NCBI GenBank assembly: GCA_964567845.1
Contig: CAZMOG010000012.1
Location: 1-36,091 of the forward strand
Direction of reading: 5' to 3'
Length of the DNA stretch: 36,091 nucleotides
DNA from: RGIG9079 sp964567845
GTDB lineage: Bacteria; Bacteroidota; Bacteroidia; Bacteroidales; Marinifilaceae
Position numbers and translations under genes: made by a program. The notes under the pieces are model-generated. The model saw only the letters and a list, made by a program, of their open reading frames with translations, had not been told where the DNA came from and searched no databases. Shown piece by piece: positions 1 through 6,919 of the stretch (its first letter is position 1; each line of letters starts with the position of its first letter).

Positions 1-268
1 CCACCACAAGTTGTAGATCTGCTTTCAATGCTGCAAGTTGTTCCAAAAACAGAGGATCTTTGAATTTCTCCGGCTGCAAAATGGGCACTCCAAGCTCCTT
101 GGCATATATCTTTACAGGCGACTCCTGAATCTGCCTACCTCGCCCGGCAGGCTTATCCGGATTTGTAACCACTCCTACCACATTATATCCTGCCTGGACA
201 ATTCTCTTTAATGGCAACACCGCAAAATCGGGAGTTCCCATATATACGATTCTCAAATCTTTATTCAT
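1..268 (-). CDS. fmt: Methionyl-tRNA formyltransferase, N-terminal part (runs off the window)
   Basis: The enzyme formylates the amino group of Met-tRNA(fMet) using 10-formyl-tetrahydrofolate, in the cytoplasm, for translation initiation. Reading the minus strand from the ATG at 268 gives 89 codons open to the window edge. They begin MNKDLRIVYMGTPDFAV and continue through TNPDKPAGRGRQ, both typical of the Fmt formyl-transferase domain (the GTPxFA motif and the PDKPxGRG loop). The start codon overlaps the stop of the LptF/LptG permease in an ATGA arrangement, so the two genes are probably co-transcribed and translationally coupled. The C-terminal domain and the catalytic Asn-His-Asp residues lie outside the window. 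Family identity is secure; integrity cannot be judged. Confidence 0.93.
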   Translation of the reverse strand, partial: MNKDLRIVYMGTPDFAVLPLKRIVQAGYNVVGVVTNPDKPAGRGRQIQESPVKIYAKELGVPILQPEKFKDPLFLEQLAALKADLQLVV

Positions 269-1740
269 TGCTTGGAAACTTTGAATCTACGCACTATGCG
301 CTGCATGAAATGTTTAACCTTAACATATACCTTATGATATGATTCCGGATTCAACAACTCAGAATCGGTTACAGATTTATATGTCAGGAATATTCCCAAT
401 ATCAATAGAATGAACGAGGATAACCATGTGCCAACCACAGGGGTTAATGCAGCCTCTGCTGCTGAACGCTCACCCATCATTGATATGATATAGTACATTA
501 TAAAGAGGAATACCGACACTACCAATGGCATTCCCAAACCTCCCTTACGGATAATTGCACCTAACGGCGCACCAATAAAGAAGAAGATAAAGCACGCAAA
601 AGCAAGAGTAAATTTCTTGTGCCACTCCACCTTGTGTTTTCGTATAGACTCCTGCTGAGCCAAATAATAGAGTTTGTCGTTGGCATTCTTTTGCTGAACC
701 TCGCGCGCAAAATCGAGAGCATTTTCAAGTACCTTCGCATACTGTTCATGATCCAACAAAGCAGCCAAACTATCATAGCGCATTGGAGTTTCACGTGTCT
801 GGGCGGTTAAGATGCTGTCACGTTTTTTCACCAAAACCTTCGATTTCAAGTAATTTGATTTCAACATCTTCTCAACATCGACATCTTGACGACTCTTTAC
901 CAAACCACCAATTGAATCAACCGCATAGTCAAGTTGAGTCAGATTCAACATTCTGGCATGGCTACGAAGACCATCTTCATCCGAACGTTTCAAGTCGGAA
1001 GCAGGGAGCGGAATCATTGCCACCTGCGAATCAAATGTAATTCTTCTGAATGGGAAGGTTTTACGTTTATGTATATCGTTTACCGACTCATCGGTGTATG
1101 TACTTCCATTAAAAAGGGTCAATTGCATGATATTCTGACCGGGCAGAGTGAACATCAAACCTGAATCGGCACGCGTTACCTCGTAGTTTCCACTACCATC
1201 TTTATGAGAGTATATCAACATGTCGTACATCATTCCGGTCTCTTTATTGATTCTATCTATCTTAATGCTATATCCCTCAAGGTCGTTGGTAAAGATTCCC
1301 TCCTTGAATGCCATTTCCGGCTTAGCTTTTCGAATGTCATAAAGAAGTGTATATAGCTTTAAGTTAGCCACAGGCAACACATTGTTTGCAAAGAAGAATG
1401 CTGAAATTGTTATCACAATAATCAAGATTATCAGTGGCTTCATGATTCTATATAGCGATATTCCTGCCGCCTTCAAGGCTGTCAATTCATAGTTTTCGCC
1501 CAATGAACCAAATGTCATAATCGAAGAGAGAAGAACTGCAAGCGGCAGTGCCATTGGCACGAGCGAGGTTGCCATATAGACAATTAATTCTGCCAAAACA
1601 CTGAACTCCAGACCTTTTCCTACAATATCATCGATCATGCGCCACAAGAACTGCATGATCAACACAAACATTGCTATAAAGAATGTGGCGAAAAATGGGC
1701 CCACAAAACTCTTTAGCATAAAAAGGTGAAGTTTCTTCAT
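265..1740 (-). CDS. LptF/LptG-family permease (LPS export ABC transporter membrane subunit)
   Basis: A 491-aa YjgP/YjgQ-family membrane protein. In the Lpt machine, LptF and LptG form the inner-membrane channel that, with LptB, extracts lipopolysaccharide and passes it to LptC/LptA. Hydrophobic segments lie near residues 10-35, 48-80 and 98-120, then a long periplasmic domain, then three more segments at about 375-460. This is the family's 3+3 topology. The stretch LGENYELTALKAAGIS (about residues 79-94) is the conserved coupling-helix region after TM2. The protein is longer than E. coli LptF/LptG (about 360 aa), as is common in Bacteroidota. Whether it is functionally LptF or LptG cannot be told, so no symbol is given. 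It overlaps the fmt start by 4 nt. Initiation at 1740 gives MKKLHLFMLKSF, a good family start. Confidence 0.9.
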   Translation of the reverse strand: MKKLHLFMLKSFVGPFFATFFIAMFVLIMQFLWRMIDDIVGKGLEFSVLAELIVYMATSLVPMALPLAVLLSSIMTFGSLGENYELTALKAAGISLYRIMKPLIILIIVITISAFFFANNVLPVANLKLYTLLYDIRKAKPEMAFKEGIFTNDLEGYSIKIDRINKETGMMYDMLIYSHKDGSGNYEVTRADSGLMFTLPGQNIMQLTLFNGSTYTDESVNDIHKRKTFPFRRITFDSQVAMIPLPASDLKRSDEDGLRSHARMLNLTQLDYAVDSIGGLVKSRQDVDVEKMLKSNYLKSKVLVKKRDSILTAQTRETPMRYDSLAALLDHEQYAKVLENALDFAREVQQKNANDKLYYLAQQESIRKHKVEWHKKFTLAFACFIFFFIGAPLGAIIRKGGLGMPLVVSVFLFIMYYIISMMGERSAAEAALTPVVGTWLSSFILLILGIFLTYKSVTDSELLNPESYHKVYVKVKHFMQRIVRRFKVSKQ

Positions 1741-1757
1741 TTCTATATATAACTATT

Positions 1758-1800
1758 ACGAGGCGCAAATTTACAAATTTTCTTGCAAATTGCGCCTCGT
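1758..1800 (-). promoter_or_regulatory. Inverted repeat containing a -7 element upstream of lptF/G-fmt
   Basis: ACGAGGCGCAA at 1758-1768 and TTGCGCCTCGT at 1790-1800 form a perfect 11-bp inverted repeat around a 21-nt loop. On the minus strand the distal arm and loop contain TAAATTTG (1773 to 1766), a match to the Bacteroidota -7 element TAnnTTTG. It would start transcription near 1759, about 19 nt before the permease ATG. No good -33 TTG sits at the right distance. The hairpin may also end transcription from the upstream gene, although its T tract on the minus strand is poor. Confidence 0.5.
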
Positions 1801-1819
1801 TATATTGAATCAAAACTGC

Positions 1820-3106
1820 TTATGAAAATATTTCTGCCAATTTTGCCTTAATTTCATCCTTTGTGGCTGTAATTGGAAATACCGCTGTAGGTTTCAAATA
1901 GTGCAACTCCTTTTCGCGCTTAACTCGCTGAATTCCACCACCTGTAATATTCAACATTATAGTTGCGTCCTTCTCAACCTTATTCTCTTGAAGAGCCTTA
2001 ACCAATGATGCTACAGCAACAGCAGCTGCCGGTTCAATCTCTGCGCCCTCGCTCGTATGGAAAAGCTCGGCAGCACTCATTGCCTCGTCATTAGTTACAG
2101 CAAAGAAATCACCTCCTGCATCCTTCATACAGTCATAAAGACCTCCTTTCAATCCATAAGGTGGTTTTCTGTTACTCAAGACTTTAGCACAGATTGAAAT
2201 GGCATTTTTTCGTGCCTCTTCCTCATCCATCTCTGGCAAAGCGCGAGAATCATTATGCCAGGCCTCGCACATTGGCACAAATGGCAAGTTCTGCGACACC
2301 ATTAATTTCATCTTGTTATTACCAAATCGGCCATCCTCAATAAAACGCATATTTGCCTCCCAGGCCGCAATAGCACCGGTTCCACTGCCAACAGCCTGGA
2401 AATAGTAGTCAGGAATTCTTCCAATGGTGGTAACTGCCGATAAAACGGTTGTTCCCATTCCGTCACGGCGTGCCACATTTTTGGCACCACCCTCGGTATA
2501 AAATTTATCCATCTCGCAAGCCACATTGCTCAATGCAATTGCATCGAAATAATCACTGCCACTTTGACTGCAAATCAACTTAACACACGAATCGATTGGG
2601 GTTTCTGACCAAAGCGCATCGATGTTATCCTCGGGAACACAAAGCAATAAATGAATCTTGTTCTCGGAACAAACATGAGCAAAAGCACGAGCGGTATTTC
2701 CTGCCGATGCCACAACCATCACTTTACCGGCTTCGGCTTTGACATTTGTTCTGGCACAAATTGAATATGCTTCGCACTCCTTGAAACTACCAGTCGACAT
2801 ATTAGCACCCTTTTCAGGCCAATATCCATTAAAGGTGATATATAGGTTCTCCAATCCCAACTTCTCTGCGAGTCCCTGGCTTTTATACGTTACGGGCGAG
2901 GCCGAACCTATCAAAGTTTTGCATATCGGCAACCAATCCGCAAACTTATACAAACCAAGCTCATCTGCTCCAACCTCTATCTGCTTCTTCTCGTAGTCGG
3001 CATATATCAATGACGGTCCACAACTGTTCGGACACTCCAACTCCCAATTTTTATCCTCGAAAACTGCATCACAGCAGCGGCTCTTCAATACATAATTTGT
3101 CTTCAT
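1820..3106 (-). CDS. Cysteate synthase-like PLP enzyme (threonine synthase paralogue)
   Basis: A 428-aa fold-type II PLP enzyme. SFKECEA at 107-113 places the PLP lysine at K109. ASAGNTARAFA follows, and the phosphate-binding glycine loop is in QAVGSGTGAIA. The N-terminus carries Cys11, Cys12, Cys25 and Cys29, resembling a small zinc ribbon. The spacing and the GYWPEKGANM segment before the lysine resemble the cysteate synthase family (phosphoserine plus sulfite gives L-cysteate), first described in Methanosarcina coenzyme M synthesis. Many Bacteroidota carry homologues, where cysteate could feed capnine-type sulfonolipids. The gene stands alone, divergent from dnaK and not beside thrA/thrB, which argues mildly against housekeeping threonine synthase. 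The family assignment is from memory of motifs; threonine synthase is the main alternative. Confidence 0.72.
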   Translation of the reverse strand: MKTNYVLKSRCCDAVFEDKNWELECPNSCGPSLIYADYEKKQIEVGADELGLYKFADWLPICKTLIGSASPVTYKSQGLAEKLGLENLYITFNGYWPEKGANMSTGSFKECEAYSICARTNVKAEAGKVMVVASAGNTARAFAHVCSENKIHLLLCVPEDNIDALWSETPIDSCVKLICSQSGSDYFDAIALSNVACEMDKFYTEGGAKNVARRDGMGTTVLSAVTTIGRIPDYYFQAVGSGTGAIAAWEANMRFIEDGRFGNNKMKLMVSQNLPFVPMCEAWHNDSRALPEMDEEEARKNAISICAKVLSNRKPPYGLKGGLYDCMKDAGGDFFAVTNDEAMSAAELFHTSEGAEIEPAAAVAVASLVKALQENKVEKDATIMLNITGGGIQRVKREKELHYLKPTAVFPITATKDEIKAKLAEIFS

Positions 3107-3133
3107 TCCAAATCAATTCGTTAATTAATCTTA

Positions 3134-3141
3134 CAAAGTTA
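3134..3141 (-). promoter_or_regulatory. -7 element of the cysteate synthase-like gene
   Basis: Read on the minus strand this is TAACTTTG, a full match to the Bacteroidota -7 consensus TAnnTTTG, 28 nt upstream of the ATG at 3106. The implied start point is near 3127. No TTG is visible at -33 spacing, so the call rests on the -7 box alone. Confidence 0.42.
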
Positions 3142-3182
3142 CGCACCATTAAACATGATTCAGTAAGTATAAATACCACTTT

Positions 3183-3244
3183 TGACAAAGAAACCTCGCC
3201 CATAACTGACACAATGACACAAAACATGTCACCTTTTTCTGCCA
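3183..3244 (+). promoter_or_regulatory. Cluster of TGACA/TGTCA elements upstream of dnaK (candidate enhancer or operator)
   Basis: TGACA occurs at 3183-3187, 3207-3211 and 3215-3219. The last two are part of a tandem 8-bp direct repeat, TGACACAA TGACACAA (3207-3222). The inverse TGTCAC follows at 3227-3232 and a degenerate TGCCA at 3240-3244. Relative to a start point predicted near 3300, the main elements lie at about -117 to -69. That is the usual range for upstream sites bound by sigma-54 activators. The repeats are seen directly; the binding function is inferred. Confidence 0.55.
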
Positions 3245-3272
3245 AAATAGATTTTAATGGCCGTTTTTACAT

Positions 3273-3288
3273 TTGGCACACCATTTGC
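3273..3288 (+). promoter_or_regulatory. Sigma-54 (RpoN)-type promoter of dnaK
   Basis: The sequence TTGGCACACCATTTGC matches the sigma-54 consensus YTGGCAC(G)N4TTGC at all core bases, with GG (3275-3276) and GC (3287-3288) exactly 10 nt apart. The predicted start is near 3299-3300, leaving a leader of about 58 nt. An overlapping TACATTTG (3268-3275) fits the housekeeping -7 box but lacks a -33 partner. No CIRCE element was seen. Confidence 0.72.
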
Positions 3289-3357
3289 GTTATAAAAATC
3301 GAACGCGGTAATGACCCGCAGGGATTTTGAATATAAACAATAGAAAAAGATAAAATT

Positions 3358-5280
3358 ATGGGAAAGATTATTGGAATTGACTTAGGAACAACCAACAGCT
3401 GCGTTGCAGTAATGGAGGGAAATGAGCCTGTTGTTATTACAAACAACGAGGGTCGCAGAACAACCCCATCGGTTGTTGCATTTGCAGACAATGGCGAGCG
3501 TAAGGTAGGTGATCCTGCAAAGCGTCAGGCTATTACCAACCCACACAAAACAATATACTCTATCAAACGTTTCATGGGAGAGACATTTGATCAGGTAGGA
3601 AAAGAGGTTTCACGTGTACCATATCAGGTGGTTCGTGGTGACAACAACACACCAAGAGTTGTAATCGATGACCGTAAATATTCTCCACAAGAGATCTCTG
3701 CAATGATTCTTCAGAAGATGAAGAAGACTGCCGAGGACTATTTAGGACAAGAGGTTACCGAAGCTGTTATCACAGTTCCTGCATACTTCAGCGACTCACA
3801 GCGTCAGGCAACAAAAGAGGCTGGCGAGATTGCAGGATTGACAGTTAAGCGTATTGTAAACGAGCCAACCGCTGCCGCTTTAGCATACGGATTGGACAAA
3901 AAGAACAGCGATATGAAGGTTGCTGTATTCGACTTGGGTGGAGGTACATTCGATATCTCAATTCTTGAGTTGGGCGACGGAGTATTCGAGGTTAAGTCAA
4001 CAAACGGTAACACTCACCTTGGAGGTGACGATTTCGATGATGCAATCATTAACTGGTTGGCAGAGGAGTTCAAGAGCGACGAGGGCGTAGATATTCGTCA
4101 GGATGCTATGGCTCACCAGCGTTTGAAAGAGGCTGCAGAGAAGGCTAAGATTGAGTTGTCAAGCACAACAAGCACCGAGATTAACTTACCTTATATTTTC
4201 CCTGTAAACGGAATTCCAAAGCACTTGGTAAGAACGTTGACAAGAGCTAAATTCGACCAGTTGACATTTGAGTTGGTACAGGCTACAATCGAGCCATGTC
4301 GCAAAGCATTGTCTGATGCAGGAATGAGTGCAAGCGAAATTGACGAAGTTATCCTTGTTGGAGGATCATCACGTATTCCGGCAGTTCAGCAGAAGGTTGA
4401 GGAGTTCTTTGGAAAGGCTCCATCGAAGGGAGTTAACCCGGACGAGGTTGTAGCAGTAGGAGCTGCTATCCAGGGTGGAGTTTTGACAGGAGAGGTTAAG
4501 GATGTATTGTTGCTCGACGTTACTCCCCTATCTCTTGGAATTGAGACTCTTGGCGGTGTTATGACAAAGCTTATCGATGCCAACACAACCATCCCTACAA
4601 GAAAGTCTCAGGTATTCAGTACCGCTGTTGACAACCAGCCATCGGTTGAGATTCATGTATTGCAAGGTGAGCGTTCAATGGCTAAGGACAACAAGTCACT
4701 TGGACAGTTCCACTTGGATTCAATTCCACCCGCACCACGTGGAGTGCCACAGATTGAGGTAACATTCGATATCGACGCTAATGGTATTTTGAATGTATCT
4801 GCTAAGGATAAGGCTACCGGTAAGGAGCAGTCTATCAGAATCGAGGCTTCATCTGGCTTGTCAGATGCTGAGATTCAGAGAATGAAGGACGAGGCTGCAG
4901 CTAATGCCGAGAGCGATAAGCAGGAGAAGGAGCGCATTGATACAATCAACCAGGCTGACTCAATGATTTTCCAGACAGAGAAGCAGTTGAAGGAGTTTGG
5001 CGATAAGATTCCTGCCGACAAGAAGGCTCCTATCGAGTCTGCATTGGAGGAGTTGAAGAGCGCACACAAATCTCAGAACATCGATGCAATCAAGGCTGCA
5101 ACCGAGAAGTTGAACAGCGCATTCCAGGCAGCAAGCCAGGATATGTATAACGCTCAGCAGCAGGGTCAGCAGGCTCAGGGTGGAGCCGGATTCGATCCTA
5201 ATGCAGGAGCCGGCGCTCAGGGAGGTTCTTCATCTCAGCAGGGTGACGTTCAAGACGCTGATTTTGAGGAAGTAAAATAA
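3358..5280 (+). CDS. dnaK: Chaperone protein DnaK (Hsp70)
   Basis: A 640-aa Hsp70 chaperone, full length for the family. It binds exposed hydrophobic peptides in an ATP-driven cycle with DnaJ and GrpE in the cytoplasm. The nucleotide-binding domain begins GIDLGTTNSC (residues 5-14). It contains the phosphate-2 loop VFDLGGGTFD and the adenosine motif VGGSSRIPAV. The interdomain linker DVLLLDVTPLSLGIE is intact. The substrate-binding domain and helical lid end in a Gly/Gln/Ala-rich tail closing with DADFEEVK, close to the usual EEVK/EEVD-like end. The gene is monocistronic here: grpE and dnaJ are not adjacent. A sigma-54-like promoter precedes it and a strong hairpin terminator follows. Confidence 0.98.
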   Translation: MGKIIGIDLGTTNSCVAVMEGNEPVVITNNEGRRTTPSVVAFADNGERKVGDPAKRQAITNPHKTIYSIKRFMGETFDQVGKEVSRVPYQVVRGDNNTPRVVIDDRKYSPQEISAMILQKMKKTAEDYLGQEVTEAVITVPAYFSDSQRQATKEAGEIAGLTVKRIVNEPTAAALAYGLDKKNSDMKVAVFDLGGGTFDISILELGDGVFEVKSTNGNTHLGGDDFDDAIINWLAEEFKSDEGVDIRQDAMAHQRLKEAAEKAKIELSSTTSTEINLPYIFPVNGIPKHLVRTLTRAKFDQLTFELVQATIEPCRKALSDAGMSASEIDEVILVGGSSRIPAVQQKVEEFFGKAPSKGVNPDEVVAVGAAIQGGVLTGEVKDVLLLDVTPLSLGIETLGGVMTKLIDANTTIPTRKSQVFSTAVDNQPSVEIHVLQGERSMAKDNKSLGQFHLDSIPPAPRGVPQIEVTFDIDANGILNVSAKDKATGKEQSIRIEASSGLSDAEIQRMKDEAAANAESDKQEKERIDTINQADSMIFQTEKQLKEFGDKIPADKKAPIESALEELKSAHKSQNIDAIKAATEKLNSAFQAASQDMYNAQQQGQQAQGGAGFDPNAGAGAQGGSSSQQGDVQDADFEEVK

Positions 5281-5307
5281 TTCAGGTTTTTAAATCAACC
5301 CTATATA

Positions 5308-5346
5308 AAATCAGCGTGTAACCTTGCGGCTACACGCTGATTTTTG
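5308..5346 (+). terminator. Rho-independent terminator of dnaK
   Basis: AAATCAGCGTGTA (5308-5320) pairs perfectly with TACACGCTGATTT (5331-5343), a 13-bp stem with a 10-nt loop. The downstream arm merges into TTTTTGTTT. It lies 28 nt after the dnaK stop codon. Confidence 0.92.
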
Positions 5347-5380
5347 TTTATAAAATAAGTGAAGATGTTTGCGTATTTTA

Positions 5381-5411
5381 TTGGGAATAATGATATTTAG
5401 AAATAACTTTG
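5381..5411 (+). promoter_or_regulatory. Orphan consensus promoter in the dnaK-lipoprotein intergenic region
   Basis: TTG at 5381-5383, a 20-nt spacer and TAACTTTG at 5404-5411 match the Bacteroidota -33/-7 consensus closely. Transcription would begin near 5417, inside a 10-bp palindrome AACAATTGTT (5416-5425). There is no credible ORF immediately downstream. The product is either a long leader for the lipoprotein gene at 5740 or a non-coding RNA. Confidence 0.5.
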
Positions 5412-5451
5412 TCAAAACAATTGTTCTTCACCATGATGTTATGTTAATAGA

Positions 5452-5598
5452 TTGAACTATTTTATGTTTACTCCTTGAACTATTTCTCCAGTTCAATTTC
5501 AAGGTGTAATATTTTAATAATCCGTAACTTACTCAAACATAGCAATAGTTCAATATTTAACCATTTTCATTCACCTTGAACCATTGTCTTGAACCATT
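5452..5598. repeat. Cluster of TTGAAC(T/C)ATT short repeats
   Basis: The gene-free stretch 5347-5739 holds repeated copies of a 10-bp word. Direct TTGAACTATT is at 5452-5461 and 5475-5484, inverted AATAGTTCAA at 5544-5553, and direct TTGAACCATT at 5576-5585 and 5589-5598. A shorter inverse GTTCAA is at 5491-5496. CCTTGAA (5473-5479) and TTCAAGG (5498-5504) also form a hairpin. The spacing is irregular, so this is not a CRISPR. It could be a set of regulator binding sites or a structured RNA. Confidence 0.6.
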
Positions 5599-5679
5599 AA
5601 ACAAGAAACGCACCTGTTTTATCGATTTTATGTCAATTACATTACAATTTATAGGAGCTATTTATTTGTTGTTATAAAA

Positions 5680-5710
5680 TTGTAAAAGCAGGTTTTTATT
5701 CATAATTTTG
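5680..5710 (+). promoter_or_regulatory. Promoter of the BACON/zincin lipoprotein gene
   Basis: TTG at 5680-5682, a 20-nt spacer and TAATTTTG at 5703-5710 fit the Bacteroidota promoter consensus. The start point would be near 5716, giving a leader of about 24 nt before the ATG at 5740. Confidence 0.6.
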
Positions 5711-5739
5711 CAAAAATCCCAATAAAAGTCAAGCAAACC

Positions 5740-6909
5740 ATGAGAAAATTCAGAACAATTTTTGCTGCGTTTCTTGTTATTGCAGCAATCGTTTCATGTG
5801 AGGATGAAACTGCCAAAGATATTATCGACGATGGTAACGGAGATAACAATGGCACAGAGAATGTAGTTCCGTCAGACCCCAACAACAACGAGGGAGAGGG
5901 AGAGCAAACTCCTCCTGCAACAGATGGCCAGCAGACTGTTGTAGTAGTAGATACAATGGAGGTAATTGCCAATATAGAGGAGGTTTCTTACGAAGGTGGA
6001 ACTATCAATTTCGTAACAAAGACAAATATTGCCTATTCAGTAGCTGCTGATCAGGAGTGGATTACAATTACCTCTGATGGTCGTGCATTGACAGCTGAAT
6101 ACACAGTTACAGCTACAATTGTAGCTAACGAGGGTGCGGCTCGTGAGGGTGTTATCACTGTTACATTCCAGGACGAGGCTGCTACTGCTAAAACAGTAAC
6201 AGTTAAGCAAGCATCCAAACCAGTTGCGGAACCGGAATATGTTGTTGATGAGCACGGCTACGCTACATTTAGCTACGAAGGCTTCACCTTTAAGATAAAA
6301 GAGGAGGATTATACCTCTAACAGAAGAGGAAAGGATGCGGTTAAGTATATAAAGGAGGATCTTGACCACATTATATCTATCATTCCGGAAGAGGCACTTA
6401 CCGTTATGCGCAAAAGAGCAATCTGGATGGAGAAAAACAACACAGCTAATGCAAGTGCCGCATGGTATCACAGATGGGCCGGTTACCCTGCATCAATTGG
6501 AGATTTAAGCGAAAAGGGAAAATGTGTTGAGATTACTAACTTCAACTATTACATTTCATGGTCTGATCAGAATCAACCATTAATGGTTCTTCACGAACTT
6601 AGCCACCTTTATCACGACCAAGGCCTTAATAAGGATCAACAACAGGCAGTTAAAGAGGCATACCAGAATGCAAAGAGTGAGGGTCTATACACTACAGGAT
6701 GGTATAGAAGCAATACAAAATACACCACTCAAAGTCAGTGGACAAAGGTAACCGACATGTATTGCATGGTTGATGAATGGGAATACTTCGCCGAGCTAAG
6801 CGAGGCATATTGGGGCGAGAATGATTACTATCCATTCAACTATGAGCAACTTAAAGAGCACGATACAGTAGGATTCGCAATGATGGAGAGTATCTGGGGA
6901 GCCAAGTAA
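5740..6909 (+). CDS. BACON-domain lipoprotein with a zincin (HExxH) metallopeptidase-like domain
   Basis: A 389-aa exported lipoprotein. The N-terminal signal peptide ends in a lipobox-like IVSC with Cys20 as the lipidated residue. Residues about 21-68 are an acidic, Asn/Gly/Pro-rich linker. Residues about 75-160 resemble a BACON beta-sandwich (EEVSYEGGTINF, then DQEWITIT, ending VTVKQASK). The C-terminal part carries HELSH at 285-289, an HExxH zinc site. EYFAELSEAYWG follows at 348-359, with E348 or E352 as a plausible third ligand. The order HExxH then E-Y-F-A-E with a following NDYYPFN is reminiscent of anthrax-lethal-factor-like zincins. BACON domains often bind mucin or glycans in gut Bacteroidota, so a cell-surface peptidase or glycoprotein-binding role is inferred. 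Substrate unknown. Confidence 0.75.
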   Translation: MRKFRTIFAAFLVIAAIVSCEDETAKDIIDDGNGDNNGTENVVPSDPNNNEGEGEQTPPATDGQQTVVVVDTMEVIANIEEVSYEGGTINFVTKTNIAYSVAADQEWITITSDGRALTAEYTVTATIVANEGAAREGVITVTFQDEAATAKTVTVKQASKPVAEPEYVVDEHGYATFSYEGFTFKIKEEDYTSNRRGKDAVKYIKEDLDHIISIIPEEALTVMRKRAIWMEKNNTANASAAWYHRWAGYPASIGDLSEKGKCVEITNFNYYISWSDQNQPLMVLHELSHLYHDQGLNKDQQQAVKEAYQNAKSEGLYTTGWYRSNTKYTTQSQWTKVTDMYCMVDEWEYFAELSEAYWGENDYYPFNYEQLKEHDTVGFAMMESIWGAK

Positions 6910-6919
6910 CAGGAAGTGA

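Noticed and set aside
1554..1575. TTGGCACG followed by TTGCC inside the LptF/LptG gene, resembling a sigma-54 site
   Set aside because: GG and GC are separated by 13 nt instead of 10, and it is inside a coding region with no gene start downstream.
3268..3275. TACATTTG as a housekeeping -7 box for dnaK
   Set aside because: It matches TAnnTTTG but has no TTG at -33 spacing, and it overlaps a far better sigma-54 site. It could still be a minor promoter.
3010..3330. 106-codon open frame on the plus strand upstream of dnaK
   Set aside because: It is mostly antisense to the cysteate synthase-like gene and runs through the dnaK promoter; its composition is not protein-like.
5452..5598. CRISPR array in the dnaK-lipoprotein gap
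   Set aside because: Repeats are only 10 bp, occur in both orientations and have irregular spacing of 3 to about 60 nt.
6037..6471. 144-codon minus-strand open frame inside the BACON lipoprotein gene
   Set aside because: Cys- and Ser-rich translation with no recognisable domain; a shadow of the well-supported plus-strand gene.
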